NCBI GenBank assembly: GCA_934320845.1
Contig: CAKRFU010000002.1
Span: 124,001-188,000, forward strand
From: an uncultured Lachnospiraceae bacterium
GTDB lineage: Bacteria > Bacillota > Clostridia > Lachnospirales > Lachnospiraceae
Direction of reading: 5' to 3'
DNA length: 64,000 nt
The translations under genes and the position numbers were made by a program. The notes below the pieces were generated by a model that worked only from the letters and a program-made list of their open reading frames with translations, ran no database searches and was not told the origin of the DNA. Of the stretch, positions 29,607-38,961 are shown in pieces; position 1 is the first letter of the stretch, and every line of letters starts with the position of its first letter.

Positions 29607-30869
29607 ATGAGGAAGAGAGTATTGGCAGGAATACTTGCGGTAGTTATGGCAGGAAGCATTATGACAGGGTGTGCAGGAACAAAAAAAACGGAAAATAAAA
29701 GTTCTGTTTCTGGAGAAAACAAAAATAAATCGACTTCTGAAAAGGTAGAGCTTACTATTTGGGCAGGAAAAGAAGACAGGGATTATATCAAAACGGTTTC
29801 AGAAAATTTTATAAGTGAACATAAGTCTGAGGCTGACATTACAATAAAACATACGGATATGGTTGAGGGAGAGTGCAGGTCAAATCTTCTCGGTGATGTT
29901 TTGAAAGGTGCAGACGTGTATACCACTACAGATGGTGATATAAGTGCGATAGCAGCAGGTGGTGCGGCAGATCCAATTGAAGATGCCAAGACGGTAAAGG
30001 CAGAAAATCTCGAGGCTGCTTCAAATGCGGTTACGGTAAATAATACAATGTATGGTTATCCTATAACAGCAGATAACGGATATTTCCTTTATTACAACAA
30101 AAAGTATCTCAATTCAAACGATGTCAAGAGTCTTGAAAAAATTTTGTCAGTTGCAGCAAAAAACAACAAGAAATTTGCTATGGATTGGACAGCCGGATGG
30201 TATCTGTATTCTTTTTATGGACAGACCGGTTTAAAAGTGGGGCTGAACAGAGATGGTGTTACCAATTATTGTGACTGGAATTCAAAAAATAAATCAATTA
30301 AAGGTATAGATGTAGCAAATGCACTTATAAAAATTGGTAAAAACAAGGGATTTGAGAATACAGCAGACTGGCTTGGAGGAATAAAAAAAGGAAAAGTTAT
30401 TGCCTGTGTAAGTGGAATATGGGACGAAGCCGCAATAAAGAAAATGTATGGAAAAAACTATGCAGCGGCTAAACTTCCTACATACAACTGTAACGGAAAG
30501 AAAGTTCAGATGTCGACATATTTTGGTTACAAAATGCTTGGCGTAAATCCTTATTCAAAAAATAAGGAGTGGGCACATAAGTTTGCACGCTATATTTCAA
30601 ATGAAGAAAATCAGAAACTCAGATTTGAAATGAGAGGTCAGGGACCGTCAAACATAAATGCAGGAAAATCTGATGAAGTAAAAAAATCACAGGCAGTACA
30701 GGCAATTCTTGAACAGTCAAAATGGTCAGAATTGCAACGTCTTGGAGGAAATTTCTGGACACCGGCTTCAAAGCTTGGAACGGCATTTGCAAACGATTCC
30801 GTAAAAGGTGACCTTCAGAAATATCTTGACAAAACAGTGGCTCAGATAAAAGCTTCTGTTGTACAGTAA
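29607..30869 (+). CDS. Family 1 sugar-binding lipoprotein
   Basis: 420 residues. Signal peptide with lipid-anchor Cys at 22 (MTGC), then a Ser/Lys/Asn-rich tether, then the two-lobed binding fold of the MalE type: VELTIWAGKEDRDYI at the start, MYGYPITADNGYFLYYNKKYL in the middle and GPSNINAGKSDEV near the end. It probably binds a maltodextrin-like or other oligosaccharide. The start follows AAGGAGGAAG. No permease gene adjoins; instead a chemoreceptor gene starts 15 bases downstream, which suggests that the protein presents sugar to the chemoreceptor. Confidence 0.9.
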   Translation: MRKRVLAGILAVVMAGSIMTGCAGTKKTENKSSVSGENKNKSTSEKVELTIWAGKEDRDYIKTVSENFISEHKSEADITIKHTDMVEGECRSNLLGDVLKGADVYTTTDGDISAIAAGGAADPIEDAKTVKAENLEAASNAVTVNNTMYGYPITADNGYFLYYNKKYLNSNDVKSLEKILSVAAKNNKKFAMDWTAGWYLYSFYGQTGLKVGLNRDGVTNYCDWNSKNKSIKGIDVANALIKIGKNKGFENTADWLGGIKKGKVIACVSGIWDEAAIKKMYGKNYAAAKLPTYNCNGKKVQMSTYFGYKMLGVNPYSKNKEWAHKFARYISNEENQKLRFEMRGQGPSNINAGKSDEVKKSQAVQAILEQSKWSELQRLGGNFWTPASKLGTAFANDSVKGDLQKYLDKTVAQIKASVVQ

Positions 30870-30884
30870 GGGGGAATGAAGATT

Positions 30885-32615
30885 ATGAAAAAAACAATGA
30901 AATCAAGTATTCGTTTTTGGATATATTTACCGATTGTTATTTTAGGAGCAATAGCAGTAATTTCAAATGTTGCATCAGAGAGGAATATACGCAAGGTAAA
31001 TGACAAAGCGACAGTTATTTCTGACAGATATCTTTTAGAAATAACAGAACTATCAAGTATAGAAGCAGTTTCAAAAGACATTCATTCGGCAGGTTTATCT
31101 CATATTGTAGCGACAGATTCAAAATCTATGATAGATTATGTCAATACCATAAATAAAAAGAAAAGCCAACTTGATAAAAAAATTCAGGAGTTGGGAGAAA
31201 ATTCACAGGGGCAGGAAAGTGTTTACAATAATATAATAAAAAATTACGCTGCATTTAAAGATTCTATTGCTACCATGATTGCGCTTAGTGCAGATACGAA
31301 AAATGAAGCCGCATTCAATATTGCAAACAGCAAACTTAAAAAAGCATCCGAGGCTATGTATGCCGGAATAAACAGAATGGTAAATAATGTACAAAAAGAA
31401 TCACAGGATGCAAAGAAAGAGTTGAGCCGGGATTATGTGATTGCATTTGTTACAAGTGTAGTATGTATTATAATATGTGTGATTGCATTTGCATTTGCAG
31501 CAGTAGTGGTTCAGATAAGAATTATATCACCTATTGTTAAAAGCAAAAAAGAGATTGATGAGATTATTGCTGATATAGACGAAAGAAAAGGTGATTTGAC
31601 TAAGAGGATTACCATACACTCAAATGATGAAATTTCGGCTCTTGGTGGTGGAATAAACACATTTATTGAGAGACTCCAGGGAATACTTGGAATGGTTTCT
31701 GAGAGTTCAAACAATATGGACAGGATTGCAGGAGAAGTTTCCGAAAGAGTACACTGTTCAAATAACAGCGTATCAGATTTGTCATCATTGACAGAAGAAC
31801 TTGCAGCTACCATGACTCAGATAGGAAGTGATGCATCACACATAAATGATAATGCATCATCTGTAAATAAAGATGTAGTAGTGATTGCAGACAGATCGGA
31901 AGAGATAAACGGTTATTCAGTAGAGATGAAAAAGCATGCTGAGAATATGGAAAATATGGCTAGAACCAATATGGATGTCACAAAAGAGAAAGTGGATCAG
32001 ATTCTTGAGGTATTAAATAAAGCAATTGAGGACAGCAAGAGTATAGACCAGATAAATGACCTTACAGGCGATATTTTAAATATTGCACAGCAGACAAATC
32101 TTCTTGCACTTAATGCATCTATAGAGGCAGCGAGAGCAGGAGAGGTCGGACGAGGATTTGCGGTAGTTGCACATGAGATTGGGGATTTGGCAGATGCCAG
32201 CAGAAATACGGCAAATCATATACAGGAGATAAATTCAATCATAGTAGAGGCGGTACATAGTCTTGCGGAGCACTCGCAGGATCTTATAAAATATTTAAAT
32301 GATTCCATTATGGAAGATTTTTCTGATTTTGTTAAGGCAGGTGCCGAATATCGTGACAACGCTACATATATTGAAGATGCCATGAGTGAGTTTACAAAGA
32401 AAACCGAGAGACTTAAAAACAATGTTTCGCAGATAGCAACGGCAATAGAATCGATAAGTGAAGCTATTGATGAGGGTGCTCAGGGTGTCAATGGAACAGC
32501 AGACAGTGTACAGGATCTTGCGGCCGATATAGATACTATTTCAAATGAAATGAATGAAAATCAGGAGATAGCAGGCAGTCTTAAAAAGGAAACAGAAATA
32601 TTTGTGAAATTATAA
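30885..32615 (+). CDS. Methyl-accepting chemotaxis protein
   Basis: 576 residues from ATG at 30885, which has GGGGG ten bases upstream; an ATG nine bases earlier has no room for a site. Membrane segments at about 11-29 and 184-211 flank an outer domain of about 155 residues that looks like a four-helix bundle. A HAMP-like linker follows, then the signalling coiled coil with its conserved tip [19 protein letters not shown] starting near 398. The organism is therefore probably motile. The gene follows the sugar-binding lipoprotein gene with a 15-base gap. Confidence 0.95.
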   Translation: MKKTMKSSIRFWIYLPIVILGAIAVISNVASERNIRKVNDKATVISDRYLLEITELSSIEAVSKDIHSAGLSHIVATDSKSMIDYVNTINKKKSQLDKKIQELGENSQGQESVYNNIIKNYAAFKDSIATMIALSADTKNEAAFNIANSKLKKASEAMYAGINRMVNNVQKESQDAKKELSRDYVIAFVTSVVCIIICVIAFAFAAVVVQIRIISPIVKSKKEIDEIIADIDERKGDLTKRITIHSNDEISALGGGINTFIERLQGILGMVSESSNNMDRIAGEVSERVHCSNNSVSDLSSLTEELAATMTQIGSDASHINDNASSVNKDVVVIADRSEEINGYSVEMKKHAENMENMARTNMDVTKEKVDQILEVLNKAIEDSKSIDQINDLTGDILNIAQQTNLLALNASIEAARAGEVGRGFAVVAHEIGDLADASRNTANHIQEINSIIVEAVHSLAEHSQDLIKYLNDSIMEDFSDFVKAGAEYRDNATYIEDAMSEFTKKTERLKNNVSQIATAIESISEAIDEGAQGVNGTADSVQDLAADIDTISNEMNENQEIAGSLKKETEIFVKL

Positions 32616-32633
32616 AATACAGGAGAAGGATAA

Positions 32634-33971
32634 GTGGTGGATATTGAACAGAGAACGCGGACGGCAGAGGAACTTAAAAAACGTATAGAGGCTTCTGTAT
32701 CGCCTTTTCACAGCATAATTTATGCCACAGATGAATTGGAAGAGGTGGGATTTGAAAAGCTTGAGCTTGGCAGCAGATGGAAAATTGAGAGAGGCAGAAG
32801 ATATTATGTAAATGTTTATGGCTCTACACTTGTTGCTTTTGCAATTGGTGAGAAGTGGTTCGGTGAAAATTTGAGATTTGCGGCTGCTCATTCGGATTTT
32901 CCGTGCCTCAAGATAAAACCTTCATGCCAAATGGAGGCAAACGGTTACATTAAGATGAATGTGGAAGTCTACGGTGGTGCCATTTTAAATACATGGCTTG
33001 ACAGACCGCTTTCTGCAGCGGGAAGAGTTGTCTTAAAGACAGATGATGTTATGAAACCAGAAATCAGGTATATTGATTTAAAAAAGCCTTTGTTTATTAT
33101 TCCGAATCTTGCAATTCATATGAACAGGGAGGTTAATAAGGGAGTTGAGCTAAACAGGCAGAAAGACATGATTCCTGTTATGGCGTTGTCGGATGATACG
33201 GATAATGAGTTAAAAAAGGACACATTGAATAAATGCATTTCAAGAGAATTAAATGCAGATGAGAAAGATATTCTTGATTATGATATGTTTTTATATCCGG
33301 TTGAGACACCGTGCAGTTTAGGGATTTCAGGAGAACTTTTTTCAGCAGGAAGACTTGATAATCTTACATCGGTTCAGGCATGTATAAAAGGAATAAAGAA
33401 AAGTGTACCTGTAAATGGTATCAATATAGCTGTTGTGTATGACAGCGAGGAAGTCGGAAGTGCGACAAAGCAGGGTGCAGGCTCAATACTCACAAGAAGT
33501 ATAATTAAGAGGATTTTTAAGAACTTTGATTATGATAATGAGACAATGGAATGTGCATTTGCAAATGGAATAGGTCTTTCAGTTGACGTTGCACATGCAA
33601 TCCATCCTAATGTGCCGGAGAAAAATGACCCGACAAACAAACTGTTTTTAAATCATGGATTTGGAATAAAAACTTCGGCGGCAGAAAGATACGCGAGTGA
33701 CCCTGTAGTAATTGGAATTATTAAGAGTCTGTGTGAAAAATACAATATAAAATACCAGAGATTTGTAAACCGCTCGGATATCCCGGGGGGAAGTACACTT
33801 GGAGCTATTGCGGTGGCAAACCTGCCTATTAGGATGCTCGATGTAGGAGTGCCTATTCTTGCAATGCATTCTTCGAGAGAGACTATGGGAATTGATGACC
33901 AGTTATATCTTGAGAGAATACTGGAAGAATTTTTTGTCGCTTTACAAAATGATGGTAATAATCTAAAATAG
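32634..33971 (+). CDS. M18 family aminopeptidase
   Basis: 445 residues from GTG at 32634 behind AGGAGAAGGATAA. It is a metallo-aminopeptidase that removes acidic or other N-terminal residues from peptides in the cytoplasm. Metal ligands are H86 in AAHSDFP, D242 in GRLDNLTS, E272/E273 in DSEEVGS, D in VDVAHAIHP and a late His in LAMHSSRE. Length matches the aspartyl aminopeptidase-like enzymes of Clostridia (ApeB type). It starts 18 bases after the chemoreceptor gene, so co-transcription is likely without an obvious functional link. Confidence 0.92.
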   Translation: MVDIEQRTRTAEELKKRIEASVSPFHSIIYATDELEEVGFEKLELGSRWKIERGRRYYVNVYGSTLVAFAIGEKWFGENLRFAAAHSDFPCLKIKPSCQMEANGYIKMNVEVYGGAILNTWLDRPLSAAGRVVLKTDDVMKPEIRYIDLKKPLFIIPNLAIHMNREVNKGVELNRQKDMIPVMALSDDTDNELKKDTLNKCISRELNADEKDILDYDMFLYPVETPCSLGISGELFSAGRLDNLTSVQACIKGIKKSVPVNGINIAVVYDSEEVGSATKQGAGSILTRSIIKRIFKNFDYDNETMECAFANGIGLSVDVAHAIHPNVPEKNDPTNKLFLNHGFGIKTSAAERYASDPVVIGIIKSLCEKYNIKYQRFVNRSDIPGGSTLGAIAVANLPIRMLDVGVPILAMHSSRETMGIDDQLYLERILEEFFVALQNDGNNLK

Positions 33972-34008
33972 ATAAAAAACAAACATAAAATAATGGAGGA
34001 CATACACT

Positions 34009-34881
34009 ATGAAGGAATTTTCACCGATTAAAGAAGGTAAAGTACGCGAGGTTTATGACAATGGCGACAGCCTTATTATTGTTGCAACAGACAGAATATC
34101 AGCATTTGATGTTATTCTTAAGAACAAAGTGACAAAAAAGGGTGCCATACTTACACAGATGTCAAAGTTTTGGTTTGATTTTACAAAGGACATTGTTCCG
34201 AATCATATGATTTCAGTTGATGTAAAAGATATGCCTGAATTTTTCCAAAATGAAAAATTTGACGGAAACAGTATGATGTGTAAAAAACTCGATATGCTTC
34301 CTATAGAGTGTATTGTTCGTGGATATATCACAGGAAGCGGCTGGGAGAGTTATAAGGAAAATGGTACAGTATGCGGAATCAAACTTCCGGAAGGACTTAA
34401 AGAGTCAGACAAGCTCCCTGAGCCGATTTATACACCGACTACAAAGGCTGATCTCGGAGACCATGATGAGCATATCACATTTGAAGATACAATTGAAATA
34501 CTTGAAAAGCTTCATCCTGGAAAAGGTGCAGATTATGCAAAGCAGATTAAAGATTGCACTATCGAACTCTATAAAAAATGCGCAGACTATGCATGGAGTA
34601 AGGGAATTATTATAGCTGACACTAAATTTGAGTTTGGTCTTGACGAAAACGGAAAAGTAGTTCTTGGAGATGAGATGCTTACACCGGACAGCTCAAGATT
34701 TTGGCCGGTGGAAGGTTACAAGCCTGGTCAGGGACAGCCTTCATTTGATAAGCAGTTTGTAAGAGACTGGTTAAAGAAAAATCCGGACAGTGACTATCAG
34801 CTTCCGGATGAAGTGGTAGACAAGACAGTAGATAAGTATAAAGAAGCATATCTTCTTCTTACAGGAAAAGAATTTAAATAA
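34009..34881 (+). CDS. purC: SAICAR synthetase
   Basis: Phosphoribosylaminoimidazole-succinocarboxamide synthase, which joins aspartate to CAIR in purine synthesis. 290 residues, the long bacterial form. KEGKVREVYD carries the ATP-contacting loop; IECIVRGYITGSGW, PIYTPTTKAD and LADTKFEFG-like IADTKFEFGLD are all present. The start follows TGGAGGACATACACT. No other pur gene is near; adenosine salvage (add) lies 8 kb away. Confidence 0.97.
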   Translation: MKEFSPIKEGKVREVYDNGDSLIIVATDRISAFDVILKNKVTKKGAILTQMSKFWFDFTKDIVPNHMISVDVKDMPEFFQNEKFDGNSMMCKKLDMLPIECIVRGYITGSGWESYKENGTVCGIKLPEGLKESDKLPEPIYTPTTKADLGDHDEHITFEDTIEILEKLHPGKGADYAKQIKDCTIELYKKCADYAWSKGIIIADTKFEFGLDENGKVVLGDEMLTPDSSRFWPVEGYKPGQGQPSFDKQFVRDWLKKNPDSDYQLPDEVVDKTVDKYKEAYLLLTGKEFK

Positions 34882-34930
34882 ATTTCTCTGATTGAGATTG
34901 AATTTGTGGATTTTTCTGTATACACACATA

Positions 34931-34980
34931 AAATAAAATGCTGTATATTCCAAAAAGAATATGCAGCATTTTATTTTTGT
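34931..34980. terminator. Bidirectional terminator
   Basis: Arms AAAATGCTGTATATTC and GAATATGCAGCATTTT (one mismatch), with A-rich and T-rich flanks. It separates purC from the convergent lipoprotein gene. Confidence 0.85.
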
Positions 34981-35018
34981 AAGTTGTAAGTATAGTAAGT
35001 ATATTATGGGGCACGTTT

Positions 35019-35969
35019 TTATTCTGAAATTTTATTGTAAACCCAGTCAAGATACCAAGGTTTTTCGCTTACGACTTTTATTTTCTGATACTTTATGTTT
35101 ATATGTTTTTCAAGTTTGTTTTTTTGAGAGTATCTGAATTCATCTGTTTTCAGACCTTTTTTATTATATTTATATTTGGTGATTGAAGCAGTTTTTTTAC
35201 ATTTTTTGTCTGTGTAATTGTAGACTGTTGTAAGTTTTCCGTTCTTATTATAATTATATTTATTTATATAATAAATTTTTCCTTCCTTTGAAAAATATTT
35301 TTCAGTTACAAGCTTTCCTTTTTTATAAAAATATTTTATGTAAGAAGTTGCATCACCTTTTACTGAATAATTTGTCTGCTGGATAATTTGTTGTTTTTTA
35401 TTGTATGTATATCCTGATTTGCCGGATTGTGTAGTCCCATTTGAGTATCCTGTTTTTGTGTCAATCTGTTTGTTGTCGTTGTAAGTATAATCATATTTAT
35501 AAAGGACATCATCGGTTGGAGAGTATCGATGTTCACATTTTAATGTGCCGTCATCATACAAATCCATTTTGTAGTATTCTGATTTAGCACCTTTTGAATC
35601 AAAACTTGAAAATGATGTAAGATTGTTGTCATCATTTATTTCGGTTTTGTATATGATACCGAGTCCCTGAGTGTCGTACCCCTCGATTTTGACAAGTTTA
35701 TTGTCCTCATAGTCAAAATTATAATAGTGGTCGATAGTCTCGTTTTCATTGTATATATTGTAGCTCCTTATAACATAAATTGGTTTAGTGGGTGTTTCGC
35801 TTTCACTTGTCTTAGCAGGCTGTTTTGTTTCAGGAACAGTTGTGTCCGAAACTTTCTGTGAAGAAGAATTTCCTTTTTCGGCACTGTTTGAACTTTGACA
35901 GCCTGAAACTGCTGATATAACAAAGAGACAAGATAATGTAACGGTTATTATTTTTTTAATCCTGTTCAT
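35019..35969 (-). CDS. Lipoprotein with YNxxG-type repeats
   Basis: 316 residues. Signal peptide with lipobox VSGC (Cys 24), a Ser/Thr/Lys/Pro tether to about residue 60, then about eight imperfect repeats of roughly 22-25 residues built on 'Y-x-Y-N-x-x-G/K-x-x', for example YNYNKNGKLTTVYNY. They resemble short YD or RHS-like wall repeats but are not full RHS elements. The C-terminus is short and hydrophilic. A surface-binding role is an inference. The gene lies behind araR on the same strand with a 63-base gap, so it might be read with it, although no metabolic link is visible. Confidence 0.65.
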   Translation of the reverse strand: MNRIKKIITVTLSCLFVISAVSGCQSSNSAEKGNSSSQKVSDTTVPETKQPAKTSESETPTKPIYVIRSYNIYNENETIDHYYNFDYEDNKLVKIEGYDTQGLGIIYKTEINDDNNLTSFSSFDSKGAKSEYYKMDLYDDGTLKCEHRYSPTDDVLYKYDYTYNDNKQIDTKTGYSNGTTQSGKSGYTYNKKQQIIQQTNYSVKGDATSYIKYFYKKGKLVTEKYFSKEGKIYYINKYNYNKNGKLTTVYNYTDKKCKKTASITKYKYNKKGLKTDEFRYSQKNKLEKHINIKYQKIKVVSEKPWYLDWVYNKISE

Positions 35970-36032
35970 AAGTATAAATCTCCATTTCTGATGTACATTG
36001 TTTGCAGTTTCTTAATTTCATGATTTTGTATT

Positions 36033-37100
36033 TCAGCTTGATTCCTTTTCTACGAGTGTCCAGGAAACAGTTTCTGAATTTACTTCATTTTTATCTATAA
36101 GATTAAGCATCTGCATTGCGGCTTTTTGACCGATTCTTCTCGTTCCGTGTGCAAGAGATGTGATTTTTACAGGAGACAATTCGCTTAACTGGCTGTTGTC
36201 AAAACTTACTACGGCGATATCATCCGGGATATTTACACCTTTATTTAGAAGTGTTTTTACAAGATAATATGCTATCTCATCATTGTAACATACAACGGCA
36301 GTGCATTTTTTGAGTACAGTTTCGCAGAAACTGTCAAAAAATATGTGATGGTCATTTAAAAGATGTTCTCTTGAATCAGTGTCAAACCAAAGTACATTTT
36401 TATCCGAAAAACTTAAATTTGCATCTGTAAGAGCTTTCAGATATCCATTGTATCGTCCGTGTCCCTGAAGATCGTCAATTTTGAAGATTCCGGCAATATT
36501 CGTATGTCCCTTGTTTATAAGATAGTTTGTAAGCTGATAGCCGCCACCTGAGTTATCATCGGTTATGGAAGTGTGCTTTTTGAGCTGAGGGTAACATCCG
36601 TAAATAAAAAGTATCGGTATGTCACGTTGTTCAAACTGCTGATACAAATCTATATTTGGTGACGGAAGAGCAGTTTTTGAACCTTCCATTATAAGACCGT
36701 CAATATTTAGCTGTAGAAGATTTTGCAGGATTTTGCGTTCTTCATCCACACGATTTTGTGTAGCATATACATAAACTGCATAATTCTTTTTGCTAAGGCT
36801 GTGCTGAATGTCTTTTAGGACATTTGGAAATATGTAGTCGTTTATATAAGTAGTAACTACGGCAATACTATTGCTTTTGATATTCTTTTTCTGCTTCACA
36901 ATACGTGAGCCGCTTCCCTGACGGCGTTCAATCATACCGTTTGCAACAAGCACAGCAAGAGCATTGCGTGCTGTCTGCCTGCTCACGTTGTTTTTTGAAG
37001 CTATCTCTAATTCAGTTGGAAGAAAACCGGTGTCATTGTATATACCTTGAAAGATTTCTTCCTGAAGTTTATTCGCTATTGTTAAATACTTGGCTGGCAT
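36033..37100 (-). CDS. araR: Arabinose-operon repressor AraR (GntR/LacI hybrid)
   Basis: 355 residues. Residues 1-70 form a GntR winged helix (FLPTELEIASKNNVSRQTAR). Residues about 80-355 form a LacI/ribose-binding type effector domain (IAVVTTYINDYIFP and VVSFDNSQLSELSPVKIT). This fusion is the hallmark of Bacillus AraR, which releases DNA on binding L-arabinose. The start follows AAGGGGGTACTT on the minus strand. It is divergent from an importer, with araA and a kinase downstream. Repression of both directions is the likely role. Confidence 0.88.
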   Translation of the reverse strand: MPAKYLTIANKLQEEIFQGIYNDTGFLPTELEIASKNNVSRQTARNALAVLVANGMIERRQGSGSRIVKQKKNIKSNSIAVVTTYINDYIFPNVLKDIQHSLSKKNYAVYVYATQNRVDEERKILQNLLQLNIDGLIMEGSKTALPSPNIDLYQQFEQRDIPILFIYGCYPQLKKHTSITDDNSGGGYQLTNYLINKGHTNIAGIFKIDDLQGHGRYNGYLKALTDANLSFSDKNVLWFDTDSREHLLNDHHIFFDSFCETVLKKCTAVVCYNDEIAYYLVKTLLNKGVNIPDDIAVVSFDNSQLSELSPVKITSLAHGTRRIGQKAAMQMLNLIDKNEVNSETVSWTLVEKESS

Positions 37101-37149
37101 AAGTACCCCCTTTTTTTAGATTAATATTTTTTCTTTTTTAATTAAATAT

Positions 37150-37178
37150 ATTATACTACAAATTTAACGGATTTGCAA
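37150..37178 (-). promoter_or_regulatory. araR promoter
   Basis: On the minus strand TTGCAA, 17-base spacer, TATAAT. The spacer on the plus strand reads ACAAAT-N7-ATTTGC across its edges, a possible AraR site. Confidence 0.6.
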
Positions 37179-37528
37179 TTTATTTGTATTATATATGATA
37201 ATTCAAAAATACAAATGTATAACAAAAGAGCAAGGTAAATTCAAAAATAATATTATATTTATATATATATTTATATAAAAAACAAAAATAATTTATATAA
37301 ATATGCATATAATATATGGATAAATCAGCATATAAATATAATTATTAAATAAAAATATAATTGAAATAATAATACGATAAAAATTGAAATTGGATGATAA
37401 GATAAAAATAACCAAAATTCTATAAATGCATATATTAAAAATAACTAATATGTATTTGAAAGAAATGACTGTTGTAAAATTTGTTATTGGAAAAGTGCAC
37501 AAAAAAGCATAATAAAAGTCAAAAATGA

Positions 37529-37557
37529 TTGACAAATATATTTGTAATGACTAATAT
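37529..37557 (+). promoter_or_regulatory. Importer promoter with palindromic operator
   Basis: TTGACA at 37529, 17-base spacer, TAATAT at 37552. A perfect 14-base palindrome ACAAATATATTTGT (37532-37545) overlaps the -35 end and fills most of the spacer, where a bound repressor would block polymerase. AraR is the obvious candidate. Confidence 0.7.
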
Positions 37558-37609
37558 ATATGTATAAAATAAATTGATTTAAGCACAATCAATAAAGGAG
37601 GAGTAAATT

Positions 37610-38686
37610 ATGAGAATGAAGAAATTTTTAGCAGCAACACTTACAGCAGCTATGGTATTTTCACTTACAGCTTGTGGAAGTTCATCAGATTCAAGTTCGG
37701 GAAAGGGTGACACAGCTTCAAGTTCAACTAAAAGTTCAGGAGGTAAAATTTCAATCGGATTTGCACAGGTTGGACATGAGTCAGATTGGCGTACAGCGAG
37801 TACAGAGTCTTGCCGTTCAACATTTTCTGAGGAAAACGGTTATGACCTTAAGTTCGTTGACTGTGACAACAAATCAGCAGACCAGCTTGAGGCAGTAAGA
37901 AACTTTATTGAGCAGGAAGTTGATTACATAATCATTGACCCTATCGTTACAACAGGATGGGATACAGTATTAAAAGAAGCAAAGGATGCAGGTATTCCGG
38001 TACTTGTTATTGACCGTACTATTGAAGCTGATGAAAGTCTTTATACAGCTTGGGTTGGTTCAGACTTCACAGCAGAGGGTCAGGCAGCAGGTGCATGGCT
38101 TAAAGCATATCTTGATGCCAAGAAGATTACAAAGAAAGTTAATATTGTAACTATCGCAGGAACAAACGGTTCATCAGCTCAGATTGGACGTACAAAAGGA
38201 TTCAATCAGTATGTTAAGTCAAACGGATGGAATCTTCTCGATGAGCAGGACGGTGACTTCACTCAGGACGGTGGTCAGAAGATTATGGAATCATATCTTA
38301 AATCATACAAAGATATTGACGTAGTTGTATGCCAGAATGATAATGAAGCATTTGGTGCAATTGATGCATTAAAGGCAGCAGGTAAGACTTATGGTAAGGA
38401 CGGAGACATTATCATTATCTCATTTGATGCAACAAATGCGGGTCTTACAGATGTTAAGGACGGAGCTATCAATGCAGACTTTGAGTGTAACCCTCTTGCA
38501 GCACCATATGTTGAGGACATTATCAAGAAACTCAAAGAAGGAACACAGCCTGACAGCAAAGAGATATTCGTAGATGAAGCTTGCTTCGCTTGTGATGACA
38601 CAGTTTCAACATTTAAGACTGATGAAGGTAAAGATATTACAATGACGGTTGTAGATGACAGTGTTCTTAAGGAGCGTGCATACTAA
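37610..38686 (+). CDS. Sugar-binding lipoprotein of the importer (YtfQ-like)
   Basis: 358 residues. Lipobox LTAC (Cys 22), then a Ser-rich tether. The ribose-binding type fold starts with ISIGFAQVGHESDWRTA, and the blocks VDYIIIDPIVTTGWDTVLKEAKDAGIPVLVIDRTI (key parts IDPIVTTGW and VIDRTI) match E. coli YtfQ, which binds furanose sugars. Context (araR, araA) points to L-arabinose, perhaps as the furanose form released by arabinofuranosidases. The start follows AAGGAGGAGTAAATT. A large hairpin behind the gene may make this subunit more abundant than the membrane parts. Confidence 0.92.
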   Translation: MRMKKFLAATLTAAMVFSLTACGSSSDSSSGKGDTASSSTKSSGGKISIGFAQVGHESDWRTASTESCRSTFSEENGYDLKFVDCDNKSADQLEAVRNFIEQEVDYIIIDPIVTTGWDTVLKEAKDAGIPVLVIDRTIEADESLYTAWVGSDFTAEGQAAGAWLKAYLDAKKITKKVNIVTIAGTNGSSAQIGRTKGFNQYVKSNGWNLLDEQDGDFTQDGGQKIMESYLKSYKDIDVVVCQNDNEAFGAIDALKAAGKTYGKDGDIIIISFDATNAGLTDVKDGAINADFECNPLAAPYVEDIIKKLKEGTQPDSKEIFVDEACFACDDTVSTFKTDEGKDITMTVVDDSVLKERAY

Positions 38687-38703
38687 TAAAAAGTATGTTA
38701 TAT

Positions 38704-38737
38704 GAATGAAAAGAGTTTAGGAATGAAAAGAGTTTAG
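38704..38737 (+). repeat. Tandem duplication of 17 bases
   Basis: GAATGAAAAGAGTTTAG occurs twice without a gap, just behind the binding-protein gene. Confidence 0.8.
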
Positions 38738-38760
38738 GAAATTTAAGCAATAATAATATT

Positions 38761-38870
38761 AGAGAATCCGAATAGCATTTTTGAAGGTACAGCATTTTGT
38801 TGGAAGTCTGCCCGAGAGGGAACAGACGGTGACGATGTTGAAGTGCTGTACCGGATTCTCTTATTTTACT
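38761..38870 (+). ncRNA. Large structured intercistronic RNA ending in a terminator-like stem
   Basis: Nested stems: AGAGAATCCG (38761) with CGGATTCTCT (38852-38861); GGTACAGCA (38786) with TGCTGTACC (38844-38852); GTCTG (38806) with CAGAC (38823), capped by CCC-GAGA-GGG. A T-rich stretch follows. It may be a 3'-end stabiliser or partial terminator between the binding protein and the ATPase. The unusually open internal loops leave room for a regulatory RNA. Confidence 0.55.
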
Positions 38871-38961
38871 TTTACTAAAAATATATGAAAGCTTTAAGAT
38901 GGTTTTTTTGAAATTAGATTTTTCATATGTTTTTAAGAAAACATGAAAGGAGACGGTGCAG

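Larger units (their letters stand above)
37101..37609. other. Long AT-rich divergent control region of the arabinose locus
   Basis: These 509 bases contain a promoter for each direction and several ACAAAT/ATTTGT half-sites. The stretch of about 37230-37480 is almost entirely A and T with runs of TATA; I find no gene in it. Confidence 0.6.

Noticed and set aside
37230..37535. 80-codon antisense ORF in the AT-rich arabinose control region
   Set aside because: Composition is almost pure Ile, Tyr, Phe and Asn as expected from AT-rich non-coding DNA.
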